In this document: one piece after another, positions 12,238-23,716 of the stretch | How positions within the stretch are numbered: the stretch's first letter is position 1 | Layout: each line of letters opens with the position of its first letter | Assembly: GCA_022592435.1 (NCBI GenBank) | Contig: JABYQS010000004.1 | Span: 186,001 to 250,000 of the forward strand | DNA: 64,000 nucleotides | Direction of reading: 5' to 3' | Source: Cerioporus squamosus | Taxonomy: Eukaryota; Basidiomycota; Agaricomycetes; Polyporales; Polyporaceae | The notes under the pieces: model-generated | Seen by the model: the letters and a program-made list of their open reading frames with translations, nothing else | Database searches by the model: none | Told to the model about the DNA's origin: nothing | Translations under genes and position numbers: made by a program

Positions 12238-15200
12238 CTACGCCGAGCCCGCAGCTTGCCCCTCGTCGCGCTGCTTTTTGGCGGCCAGCAAGCGGCCAAG
12301 GTGCCCAGAGATTTCGTGGAGCAAGTCCAGGATCTCCAGATGAGCGGCGATCTGGTCCTCGCCGCTGACAGGACCATCCCAGAGGACCGCCATGTTCCTC
12401 TCCATCTGGCATCGGAAGGAATGATCGTGGTCAGGTTGGCAACGTTGCCGGGTAGGAGCCACGGGACACGCACCGTCATCGAGAGTTTGGCGAAATCATT
12501 GTTGAGATGTTCTTCTACACTCACACCGGCCTCGTGCAATCCAGTGGTCAATACTTCTGCCGCACCTTTGAATGCCGTGTCTTTCTTGCTGTCGACATAG
12601 TCATGGACGACGGTCTACGTGCGGGACTCCAGGTATGAGGATTCGTTGCCTATCCTAGAGAAGATGATGGGTGCTGACCTTCTGTCGTTTCACGCTCCCG
12701 GGACCCTTCTCCTGCATGGCCAGTCGGTAGCCGTTGATCAGCTAGGCTTGCACGTGCGGCGTCAGCCTTTGGTTGATCAGTGGCCGGTGATCCTTGAGGG
12801 CTCGGTCGACGGTAGACACAATGTTCCCAAGTGCGGCGCGAGCTTCTGCGATGCAGATTTCCCCTTGGGCCTTGGCGCGTACTCGGAGGTAGGCCTAGAT
12901 GGAGTGGACGAGATCCTGGATGACACGTTCGATCGTCTCGATTGCTTCGTCTACCAGTGTCAAGAAGAAGTCTTTCCGGAAGACTTCGCAGTAGCTCTCC
13001 ACAATGTGCGTGGAGAAGGGCATGATGAGCTCTGCATTCAAGTCCCGGGTCCAAGAGCCATTGCACCGAAGAGCTGTGTGATTGACCTCGTCAACAGCGC
13101 GCCCGCCGGGAGAACATAGCGAGTATGTACTTGTGCAGAATGACTGCCATGCCATTGAATTGGCGAATTCGTCTGCAATCTGCACAGCTCGTTGCACGGC
13201 CTACAACGACGTCCCCGCTTCCAGATCAGCATCGTTTTGGCCACTGCGGGGTACAGGGAAAGGCTGCACTCACACGGACTTCACCCTCGTCGCATTTGTC
13301 ACCCAGGTACTCTTCAAAAGTATCCTGCAGATCGCAAGAGCTATTATTGATGACCTTCGTGAAATCCTGTCAAAACGTATGGGTCAGTGCAAGGCGGACG
13401 AGTGCATACACGTGCACTGACATTGACGAGCCTCTATGTCACACCTGTCATGCGTTGCTTGGCCTTGACTTCTTGGTAGGCACGGTTCTTGAAGTCCTCT
13501 GGCGAGCAATTCACCATGGAGGATTCCCATCTCTTCTTCATGGCTGACCGGTCCTTCTCCGACACTCCCGGAGTGCCTTCTACGAATGCCCTGAATGACT
13601 GCACAAATGCACGCAGCTGGACGAGCAAATTGTGCGTTGCCTTCTCCCGAACAGGTAGAGTGAGAGTGTGGCACCATTCCCTCAGTGCGGGTATGCAAGT
13701 CTGCTCGATATGGGTGAAGCACGCCGATTCCGCTCCACCTGCGATGCGCTTGCTTAGTGTAGATGGTCATCTAATACGCAAATGTAGCCATACCAGACAA
13801 GAGAGCGTGGTCCCAGGCTGAAACTGTGAAGACAGGGAGGTCTGGCATTGCAGTCGTCAAACCTATGAGAATAAGAGATCTCAATACAAAGGTACTCACC
13901 GTCTTTGGTGTGTATTCCTGAGTTCGGAGTCTTGCCGTTAGTCTCGATCATGCACTGATAGATGAAGAACCTCGTACCAAGCTTGCTAAGACCTGTCCTG
14001 AAGTCCGCCTGTATGCGACGCATCGAGTACTGCGGTAAACATGGTTACTCACACGCGCAAAGAGCCGTTGGTGACTCGATGCAGTCCAAACATACCTGAG
14101 AACACTGAAGAGAACAGAAGGCAGTCATCTCCTTGCAGCTGTTTCTCCACTGCTTTTCCGCCTCTGACACATTGAATCGTGCCTCTTTACTTTGCCGTAT
14201 GAGCGTGTTGCAAGATTGTTGCAACTCGGAGATCCTAGTACGATGTTGTTCAATATCCTGCGGTGGCACCAAGTCGGATATCCGGTCCAGTGCTGGCAGA
14301 GCAGGAGACTCGTCCAGAGGACCCATCGGCTCCTCCTTTGTGTTCATAAGCTCGGCGCCACCCAGTGTCGACTCAACTTTAGGACGTTTAGAGTGATTGT
14401 CCATGTCCCCTTCGAGAGTATGTGGAACCTTTCGTTTGATCGGCGCGGATTGTACGGCGCGTTTGTATTCGCTCAATTTGGTCTCGGCGTCCTGCAGCGA
14501 CTTTTGAATATCTATGGTGACAGTCAGAACACAAAACTCACTTGGTGTTCTGCATGCACGCACCACTAGTAGCATTGTTGGCGCTCTCCTCATGGCCCTT
14601 CCATTTCTTCACCTCGTCTTTGTGCTGCTTTTGGTCTTCCATGATCCATTGGTACTGAGTGTTCGATTGCAGACCAAGGCCGCGGACTATCTCAGCAGAC
14701 GAGATATCGTCACATTTTGTTGCTGGCAGATCTGAGCATTAGACGGTTGGTTTGAAGTAGTCACACGGTCGCTTACCAATGAACGTGAACACTTTCAGGT
14801 CAAGCCTTCCTCAACGTCAGCATGATGCGATCGAAGTAGCGAAGGGAGCTTACTTTCCATCTGTGACGGCAACGTAAGGATTCCCGGTCAGGTGCCAGTG
14901 CGGTGAGAGGCATGTGCCAGATACAAAGACATACCCAGTCTGATTTGATGGCGAAACACTCGACCCAAGAGTTCTGTTGTTTGTGTCTTTAGTGAGCTAA
15001 TACAACACAACTACCAAAAAACTCACCTTGTGCAGTCTTGTCGTTCACAGCACACGTGATCGGCACCGTTATCCAGAAATGGTCGCATTTCTGGATATAT
15101 TCCCCTGTGATACGAGATCTGGCCGCGTTTGAGTCCGCTGATGAGCACCGTGCTCGTCTGAGTTCAGATTTACTTTAGTTTTGGACTTACATTATGTTTA

Positions 15201-15957
15201 CTGATTACAGTACTTAGTACAGTTTTCTGGTGCTTCCTGATCCTTAGATAGCAGATGTACTGCCGATACGGACCTTAGCTTCCCACCACCACCATCTAGA
15301 GCTCAACTCTGCGACCGCTTCTGTGACTGCGCCTGCGACCTGCAACCTGCGACTCCCGACAGAACCACAGAACCGACAGAAGCTCCGAAGCACCGAAGTC
15401 AGACCGCCGCCGTTGCACCGTCGCATTCGAAGCCTCACCGAAGAAGCATCTTCCCTCCGTTCGTTCCCAAATTTTACACGCTCCCTCGTCCAACTCCGTT
15501 CTTTCCTCTCCCCGAGTTTAGTGGGTTTTCATCCAGCCGTTCCTGCGATATTTAGCGTACGATACACTGTTCTCTCTGGGCCCCACCACCGTGTCACCAT
15601 CTTCAGTTAGAGTCCCGCTTTTTATTTATTATTCTTCAGCCCTTGCTGGGTGTTTCAGGTAGCAGGACACAACCCTGCACCCTCCTTGAGGTATTCATTC
15701 ATCTGCCCATCCGCGGAGAGATCCTCGTAGGTTGTATCACCGCGACACCAGGAAGATCCACAAGGACGAGCCCTGATGACAGAGCGGGGGAGGGGCATCG
15801 GATCTTGATATGCCGGATTAAGGCCCAGTATGCGAATTCGTTGTCGACGCATTGCTCCCGCGAATCGACGTACTGGGCAAGTGACAACGCAAAATCGCTA
15901 GGGCTCTCAGCTTTAATGCGAGTCGTGGTTCCCAACACTACACACAAAGGTGCATTC

Positions 15958-16085
15958 TGCACCGGGCGATAGGTAGTCAATAGGGGAGTCAAAGGTCATG
16001 AACTGGGTGATAGGCAGTCAATGGGCATACTATAGGTTACTCCCCCGAATTCTGTTCCCCTGTCGCCTGCCTATCGCCCAGTGCA
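15958..16085. mobile_element. MITE-like element, 128 bp, in an intron of the GTPase pseudogene
   Basis: The ends are imperfect inverted repeats. The left end reads tgcaccgggcgataggtag, and the reverse complement of the right end reads tgcactgggcgataggcag. The similarity continues for about 29 bases, to a run of four G. A third, direct copy of the core (ctgggtgataggcagtcaa) sits inside near 16003-16021. TGCA on both sides could be a 4-bp target-site duplication or part of the repeat. It has no coding capacity. It lies in the intron between the SILKQSP and LLGTT segments of the pseudogene, so splicing need not have been destroyed by this insertion alone. Confidence 0.55.
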
Positions 16086-17211
16086 AGATCTGACTGTGCG
16101 TGCAGTGCAATAGCTGCATAACTTCTATAAGTGCATCAGTGATAGATAGCACATGATGGTCATGTTGGGTAGTTACGAGGTGACTGCTTGAGGATCGAGT
16201 CGACATTCAACCCGACGAGGACGTCAACAGTGGTGTCCGGATATGCTGCACGGACCTGTGGGAAAAGAGTAGTCAATCCTACTGATGTCGACTCTTGAGA
16301 AGGATCTATATGGCTCACCTTAGCCCTTGCGATAGCCGCAGGGTTGTCCCTGCCTCCCGTGGATGTGGCTCGTTCAAGGGCGTACCCTTGCTCTGCGTCG
16401 CTGCTGTCACGCAGATCTTCTACCAGTGTTGTAACTTCCAGTCGCCACTCTTCTGGGCTCAAGAAGTCGATCTCAGCTTCGAATCTATCTGCCTTATGAT
16501 AAGAGATCTCCGTGACGACGGCTGTGCAAGCTGATGATACGAGGCAACATCGAGTGAGGTCAGAAGGGCTCATTAATTCTGAAACTGGCAGACTTAATGT
16601 CGACATACCGGTCATCCCACTTGTCGGCACGATATCATCTGCATTTTTGGTCAGGGAGAGACTCGCATTATGAAGAAAAGGTGGACTCTCACATCCAAGA
16701 ACTGTGTTGATTAGAGACGATTTCCCCGTCCCGGTAGCTGGATATTGAACTGGATGAGACGAGAAAACATATAGCCCTGAGTGAGTGACATCTACCTCCA
16801 AGGACCGCCACTAAAAGCATAGGGTTATGAGCTGCTTTGATACTAACGCAGTCACTCAGTGCAAAGGGAGAAACGGAGTCGTGGACGCCAACTGTCACAG
16901 TCAGTGGACCAGCACCCCTTTTCGTTTTCCCTGGAACTTCCACTTCCCCATCTTGATCCCTTTCCTACTTCGTACACATCCCATTTTGGACCCCTTGATT
17001 TCATTCTCGCGCCTGTATGCTCTGGTCCCGCGACCGCATGCCTTGTTCTCGCACTTACGATCCCATTACCATGTGTTTTCCCACCCTTTTGTCTCCCACT
17101 CGTACAGCCTCGCTCCCTTTCCCGCATGAGTCACTTCCACTGGCACGTGATTGTTCAGAGTAGACTAGTATATAAGCCCCTCCCAGCGCTTACCTGGCCC
17201 CCATCTCAACC

Positions 17212-17295
17212 TCCTGGTCATTGGGACTAGGTGCGCTTTCCCTCATGTACTTCCCCCTGTCTCTGTGCTAATATAATCCTGGTCATTGGGACTAG
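17212..17295. repeat. 19-nt direct repeat, 65-bp period
   Basis: tcctggtcattgggactag occurs exactly at 17212-17230 and again at 17277-17295. It lies inside the extra DNA between the first two exons of the GTPase pseudogene. It may mark a small local duplication or the edge of an insertion. Confidence 0.7.
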
Positions 17296-17661
17296 TCTGT
17301 CGCAGTGCGCGTGAAGACTAGCTATCGACGACTTCGTGCCTCCGAGCCGGTCGTTGCTCTGCCCTCGTCGAGCTTTCTCTCTACTCCCCCCTTTCGGCTC
17401 CTCGCCGCTCGCCCCTCAGACCGTCGCCGATCGACGTCTGGTGTCTACGCGCCTAGTCGCCGCGACACCAACATACGTCGCGACCTCATCTTCGTACCGA
17501 TCCTGCCACGCGCTTGTTCCTAGCCTCCTACCTTTGACGGCAGATTCTATGGCATTGATATGTCGGACAGCTTGCTCCTCTGCGTGAGCTGCAGTATAGA
17601 CAATCTCGCCGGCAGCTCCGACGAACTCTCGGACAGAGCCGGTCGCGTCTTCCGACTCCAT

Positions 17662-18555
17662 AGTACTGTACTTAAGTAGTACCTAGCTAGTAGTAGAGGA
17701 CCTAATACGCGTAAGTTAGACGGAAACAAAGCCACATTGACAATGTCAATCTGGAGGAACAAACCTATTTACACGAGGAAGGGAAATGAACGATGTGGTA
17801 AGGAGGCAGACCATGACCTCCTGGGTGCGCGCCAGCCTGAGAGAAATGCGTGACGTAACACGTACCGTGACCATAGCCCATTTTGAAGGTACATACATCG
17901 TAGACAGCTGAGCGCTGAGGTGATAGCGGCGTTATACCTGCAGCGTGGGCGCGCGCAGTAGGAGGAGGAGGAGGAGGAGGAGGAGGAGGAAGAAAAGAAG
18001 GATACGATATATCGCGTCGCCGCCTCTTCCTTCACGCTGTCTCCTATAGCACTGCCAGGAGGTATTCGGTTACTCTGACACACTCGTGGACAGTAAGTAT
18101 ATATCGCCGTGAGTCCAGACTGAAGAAGCAGGCGATCTCGAGACGGCACTACGAAGGGATCATGTTGTAATATAGCAAACTACAGGGCATGGTACAACCT
18201 GAGCACTGCACGAAAACAAGCCAGCAAGCGAAAGCGCAACATGACGAACGCTCCCATAGCGTAATGTAGGAAGTGGGAGGAACTACATATAAGTCATCTA
18301 CATGGGTTGGGAATAACGTAGCAAGCGACTTGAGCCAGGAGCAAACAGCCCCAGATAAGAAGAGACATAGTAGTAACATACAGTAGTGCGATAATCACTA
18401 TATAGTCAGACACTACCAAGGCAACTATGGGCAAACGATGCCCATCACTAGTACAGTAGCAGAGATGAAGAAAGAAGAACCTAACGACGAACTGAGCGTC
18501 AGAAGCGAGTCCAAGAGAAAGCAAGGGATGCGGGTTACGCAGCGCGGGGAGCATG
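17662..18555. other. Intergenic between the two GTPase paralogues
   Basis: About 890 bases lie between the first exon of the pseudogene and the stop of the intact paralogue, both on minus. The stretch is AT-richer than coding DNA. It holds the GGA microsatellite at 17961-17990 and several ATATA stretches, and no gene I can support. Confidence 0.5.
17961..17990. repeat. (GGA)10 microsatellite
   Basis: Ten perfect GGA units lie in intergenic DNA and are followed by an A/G-rich run. It is a likely length polymorphism. Confidence 0.9.
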
Positions 18556-21500
18556 TCAAGCGTTGGTGTAAGTTGCCATGGCCCGGGACATGCCCTCTGC
18601 GGCCTTCCAAAGCTCGACTTGCTGGAGGATCTCGGACACGGTCTCCACGACCTCGGCGCGAGTCTTGACCTGCTCCGGGTCGTCGCGCACGCCCTCCCAC
18701 AAGACGGCGATGCTGACCTCGATCTGGATGTCACAAACGGGAGCAGTTAGTTCTTGAACTCATCGTGGCGCCACGAGCTACGCACCTTCATCGCGAGATC
18801 GTTCAACGCGGCATCAAGCGCCTCGCCAACAGCGGTAGCCGCGCCCGCGAGACGATCCATAATCAGGTCGGCGGCACCATCGAAGACCTCGTTCTTGATG
18901 CTCTCGAGGAAGTTGCGGAAGGCCGCCTGCCAGTGCCCGATAGTGGTGAGTCGGCTGCGGCGCGAGAGTCGTGGACAAACAGCCTTACCTTTTGACGAGC
19001 GACGCTGCCTCGCCCGCGCTCCTCCATCGCACGGTCGTACCCATCCAAGAGTTGGCCCTGGACGTGCGGCGCCAGGCAGCGAGAGATCTCCTTCTGCTGG
19101 GTGTTCATGGCCTCGCTCACGACGTCCAGGGTCTTGCGGAGCGCAACACGTGCCTCCTCAAGACAAAGCTCGCCTTGGCCCTTCGCACGGTCTTTCAGGC
19201 CCAGAGCGGCCGACGCCTCGACATCCGCGATGAGCTTTTGGATGACGTCCATCGTCGACTGCTCGAACGACGTGAACAGGTCGGACTCGAAGACCTTCGA
19301 CCACGAGCTCGCAATCTGGCGCGTGAAGGGGTTCGATAGCTCGACGTTGAGGTCCTGGCGCCACGTCCCATGCCGGCGCAGGGCTGCACAAGTGAGAGGT
19401 CAATGCCATGATGAATTGACATTCTGCAGAGGATGACGTACTAGCACGATAAGTTCCCCAATGCATGCTTGCGGCGAACTGGTCTGAAGTCTCGACTGCA
19501 GCAGTGGCAGCCTATAATTTGTAACCGTTAGCGTCCATCTCAAGGTCGTAGACATGTGATACCCACATTCGTTGCGCCAGCTTTGCACTTTTCCTCAAGA
19601 CCCTCTTTGAATCGTTCCTGAAGTTCTTCGACGCAGTTGTCGACGACGGCCTCGAACTCCTGGACACGGAGGTATAGTTAGCATGCCATTCCCCTTATGA
19701 CGGAGAATGCACCGTACCTTCCGAAGACGAGGCGCGACACCAATAGGCTCGCCATCCAAATCGACCTTGGTCTGCGGGAGAGTGTAGAGCTTCTCCTGCC
19801 CGTAATCTTCATACTCCGGCCAAGCGCCGTCGGAGCTCGCTATCCCGTACCGATCCTCCTCGTCTGGGGCGTACGACTCCCACTTGTCCCTCATCGCGAG
19901 CCGGTCTGCTTCAGTGACCTCACCGACGCCCTGCAGGAAGACGCGGACATTCTTGGCAAAGGTGTTGAGGTGAGTAAGGAAGTTGCGGGCCGCGCGCGAG
20001 CGAGAGGAGATGGTGAGGTGATGGCACCATTCCTGGAGGGCCGGGATGCCCGTGTCGTCCACTTTGGTGAAGCAGGTCGGGTCTCCGTCGCCCTTCACTT
20101 GGCCTAAATGGACGACTGCTGAGTCTACTGTATGCAGTCCTTCAACAACATGGCGTACCTTTGATGCGGACATAGTCTCGCGCAGAGCAGGTGAAGACCG
20201 GAAGGTCAATGGCCTCGTAGTCTTTAGTCCTCGTGAGCTTTGCGCATGCTACATAGTAACGTTGGGAGTGCGCGACGACTTACCTCGGATGTTCACAGTC
20301 GGATCGAAGGTGTCCGGGTTCTTCTGCTCCTGCTCGGCATCTATGTCTCGGGTTAATACGCGTTCCCCTTGCTAACCAGACTACTCACCATCCAAGTCCT
20401 TCAAGCCAGTACGGAAGTCTTCCTTCAAGACATCTCTCGAGAACTGCAACAAATGAGATGTCAGCACATACGGGTCGGGATCTTAAGGCGAGAATACGCA
20501 CCTCAGAGCGCTTCAGCGAACAAAACGCGTTCTTCCTCCGCTGTGCCTCATTCTGCTTCTTCTTGAGCGTCGCGAGCATGTCGACCGCGTCCTTACGCTG
20601 CTGCCTGAACGCAGACAGCTGCACCCGCCCGTCCTTGATGGCCTGCTTCACCTCCTCGATACTCGTCTTCAAGCTCTCAGGCGTGACCTCCTCTTCCTCA
20701 TCATCTTCCTCGTCCGCATCACCCTTCTCGCTACCCTTCTCGGAGTCAGAATCCGAGTCAGAATCCGAGTCGGAGGAGTTATTGTCCTGCTTGTCCATAT
20801 CTTCGTCGTCGTCCGAGAAGGTCAGTTCGTCCTCAACCTCGAAGTCGTCGTCGTCGTTATCTACGTCCATCGCAGCGTCCTCCTTGTCACTGTCCACGCT
20901 GGCCTTGCGCTTCTTCGTGGGGCGCTGCTTGTCGCTGCTCTTGTTCTTGCGCTTCTTGCTCTTGGGTTCCTCATCTTCCTCGTCCTCCTCTTTCTCAGAC
21001 TCGGAGTCTGAGTCGGAATCAGAGTCAGACTTCGCTGATGCGTTGTCGGTCGGCTTCTTCGCCTTGCCAGCCTTTGCGGTAAGCTTGGGCTCGAAGGATT
21101 CGCCGGCCTCGAGTGCCTTGAGATGCTCCTCATGTTCCTTGAGGATATCGCGGGAGTGTTTGAGCTGTTCATTGACGTCTAGTGCACGATCTCAATCATG
21201 GCCTCTAGAACGTAAGGCAAATTCAGACGTACCGTGCGCAGCAGCCTCAGCTTCTGCCTTCTTAACCTTCCACTCTTCTGTCTCGGTCTTGCACCTGTCG
21301 ATCTCCTCCTCGATCGCATCGAGTTCCGGATCATCGTCGAGGTTCAAAGCGCGGATCACTTCTGAACACGAGATATCATCACACTTGGAGGCTATATGCA
21401 GGTCAGCTTATAACGGCCGCTCGCCAGCGAAGCTCGCTCACCGATGAACGTGATTGCGTTCGCATCATAGCTGAAGCCATCGTAGGTGAGCGCGTCTCGG

Positions 21501-23327
21501 GGATAGAGGGTGCACCTAGTACGTACTTGCCATCTGTAGATACATGTGAGTCGACGCGTTCAGAATCGTTCACTTATGCAAGGACTCACCCATCATGAGC
21601 TGCATCTTGAATGCGTCACCCATCAAGTCTGCGATAGCAATGAGTAAGAGTTGTCACTACATGACGCGGCCCACTTGCCTCTCGCAGTCTTGTCGTCCAC
21701 CGCACGAGTGATCGGCGCAAGAATCCACACACAGTCACACTTCTTCATGTAGTCTTTCGCGATGTTGTTCCTCGCTGCGTTCGCATCTGCGACACCGGGC
21801 AAGTCGACCAGGATCGCGCCAGTCGAGAGCGCCTTGGCGTTGCACCACACGCGCACCTGACGGATGAGCGGCCAGTAGGCGGGGCCATCATCCTTCTCCT
21901 TCTCTTTCTTCTTCTCCTTGTCCTTCTTCTTGTCGCCGCGCTTCTGGTCCTTCGAGTCGATGTACTTGGAGATCTCTTTCGCGAACGTCTTCGAATCGGG
22001 CGCGGAGATATGCTTCGTTGTACCAAGGAGCTTGGCAATCTCTGAATCCCGAGACGGCGCCGTCAGCATTATCCTGGGAATGAACCAGAGCATTCATAAC
22101 GTACTCGGGTCGCGATTGATGATCTGGTCGACGCTTAGGTGGGCGAGCTGCATTTGATCGATTGAAGGGTACACCGCGTGGACCTTCGACCAGGCGACGC
22201 CGGCATCGGTGCGCAAGTCTGTGCTGCGCTTGAAGTTGCCGTCTTCGTCGACAAGGTCGTCGAGGAGCACCGACAGCTCTTCCCTCCACTCTTGCTCGGT
22301 GAGGAACGATACATCACCGTCGATGGTCTTCTTCTTGTGATGCCCTATCTCAGTTACTACGGCGGTACAGGCTGCATGTCAAAGCCTCGTTAGTACCCAT
22401 TGCTGACTTCGGCTGTGTGCGCTACGCACCGCGCATCCCACTAGTGGGGACGATGTTGTCTGTCGTGGCCACGTCAGTACACCACAACCAACCGAGCTGG
22501 GTGATCACCTACCATCGAGGATCGCGTTCAATATTGACGACTTGCCGGCACCCGTGGCTAACCGCTCATGTCAGTTCATACTATGCATATACCGACGCAG
22601 ACCACGACTTACCGCCGCATACAGCGATCATAGTCGCGGGCGCACCCTGGCCCAAGAGACTAGGGAACGTGTCAGGCTCCTATCCCTCGCTCAACCACCT
22701 GTACAATCAGAAACGCTCACTTCTTGATCTCTTCCTGCCAGACATCCGCACGCATTTTGCTCCCCAAATTGACCTTCTTGATGCTCGCCTTGAGGGCCTT
22801 GACCATGCCCAGGCCCTCCTTGAGAGCATTCTCCGGCGCATACTGGATCTCATCCGCGCTCCATACACCTTGTAGAGGCTACGAGGGGCAAGGGCGCCCT
22901 CGTTGAGGCTCGCGTCCTTCTTCAGGGGCTGCCGCTGCGGGGCGGCAGATTCAGGCTTGACAGCGGGCGCGTCCGCAGGCTATAACATCGCGTTCGCGGT
23001 CAGGTTCACCGCGTCAGAACGCGTCGCTGATGACTTCGGAGAAGAGGAAGACTCACAAGACGCGTTGCATCCACGGGTTCGGGCTTGACAACAGGCTTCT
23101 GCTCTGCCTGCCATGATCGAGATTGTGCGAGAGGGGCAATACAGGCCTCTTCCGGCTCGGGTTTGATGTAGAGCGTGTTCTGCAACAAAGGAACACGAGA
23201 ATAAGGTAAGCGTTAAGGTTGACAAGAACATGCGAGGATGGGAAGGCGTCTTCGGAGATCCCCTGATGAAGAACAAGGACGTTGACACGGTACTCACGCG
23301 ATTGCCCCGATTCTCCTTGAGGCTCAT
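18556..23327 (-). CDS. Large SLIP-GC/dynamin-like nuclear GTPase
   Basis: This is a multi-exon gene of roughly 1,200 codons. It starts MSLKENRGNR (23327), with an exon carrying YIKPEPEE and VVKPEPVD. The G domain follows: P-loop GATGAGKSS near 22560, VPTSGMR joined to ACTAVVTEI, DLPGVAD near 21800 and SKCDDIS near 21380. A charged coiled segment comes next, then an Asp/Glu/Ser-rich stretch with KKRK motifs (about 20660-21100). A helical, dynamin-stalk-like C-terminus ends YTNA (18556). SLIP-GC-type GTPases are nuclear in animals; the acidic and KKRK stretches fit a nuclear place here, by inference. The intron starting at 21678 uses a GC donor. The border near 22880-23065 is uncertain, because a protein-like stretch there is out of frame with the following PLQGVW exon. 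A broken paralogue lies just downstream. Confidence 0.8.
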
Positions 23328-23716
23328 GTTTGCGCCTGCAACGAGCAATGTGTTACGGGGCCGGAAAGGTCTGCCGCGTAGTCTATATGGCAGGAGCTGT
23401 GAAGGTCGTGGTTCGAGGGGGAAATGAGAGCGCGTCTCGACGACGCGCCCACTAATAGGGTCGTGACCCGGTGACCGCTTGGACACGGGACAAACACAGC
23501 CAAATAACGCGCCAGGTCACAGCGTTACTCGGCGTGACTTCCAGCCACTTCGCGCCACTTTCGCGTTCTAAGCGAGCGGCCAAAGCCACCTGTTGCCAGG
23601 GTCCATGGCCACCTCGGCCACAAGCCACACGGGCATGACGAGCTAAGTAGCTATCTCTGTTCAAAGCGTCCGTCTCATATGTAAAACAGACCATTCGGAA
23701 TCAAAGCCACATTATT
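23328..23716. other. Intergenic, promoter of the GTPase gene
   Basis: About 390 bases lie between the GTPase start and the stop of the next minus-strand gene. It has no open frame of note and should hold the GTPase promoter. Confidence 0.5.

Larger units (their letters stand above)
12238..17661 (-). pseudogene. Broken paralogue of the large SLIP-GC/dynamin-like GTPase
   Basis: Exon by exon this matches the intact gene at 18556-23327. The N-terminal exon begins at 17661 (MESEDATG). The P-loop GATGTGKSS is near 16730, VPTSGMT joined to ACTAVVTEI at 16500-16620, DLPG near 15750 and TKCD near 14710. A basic linker with KRKV follows, then the helical stalk to the stop at 12238. It is broken in several ways. 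In-frame TAG codons lie at 12895-12897 and 12742-12744; at the second, the intact copy has Gln. About 600 bases of unrelated DNA separate DLPGVA (near 15755) from its continuation near 15140, and the best splice there is out of frame. Another 600 bases separate the first two exons. The exon joint near 13450 also needs a poor donor. It is probably non-functional as a full-length protein, though fragments could be transcribed. Confidence 0.75.

Noticed and set aside
20458..21447. 329-codon open frame on plus, very Ser-rich
   Set aside because: It is the antisense shadow of the acidic Asp/Glu/Ser-rich exons of the minus-strand GTPase, whose exons join in frame with G motifs.
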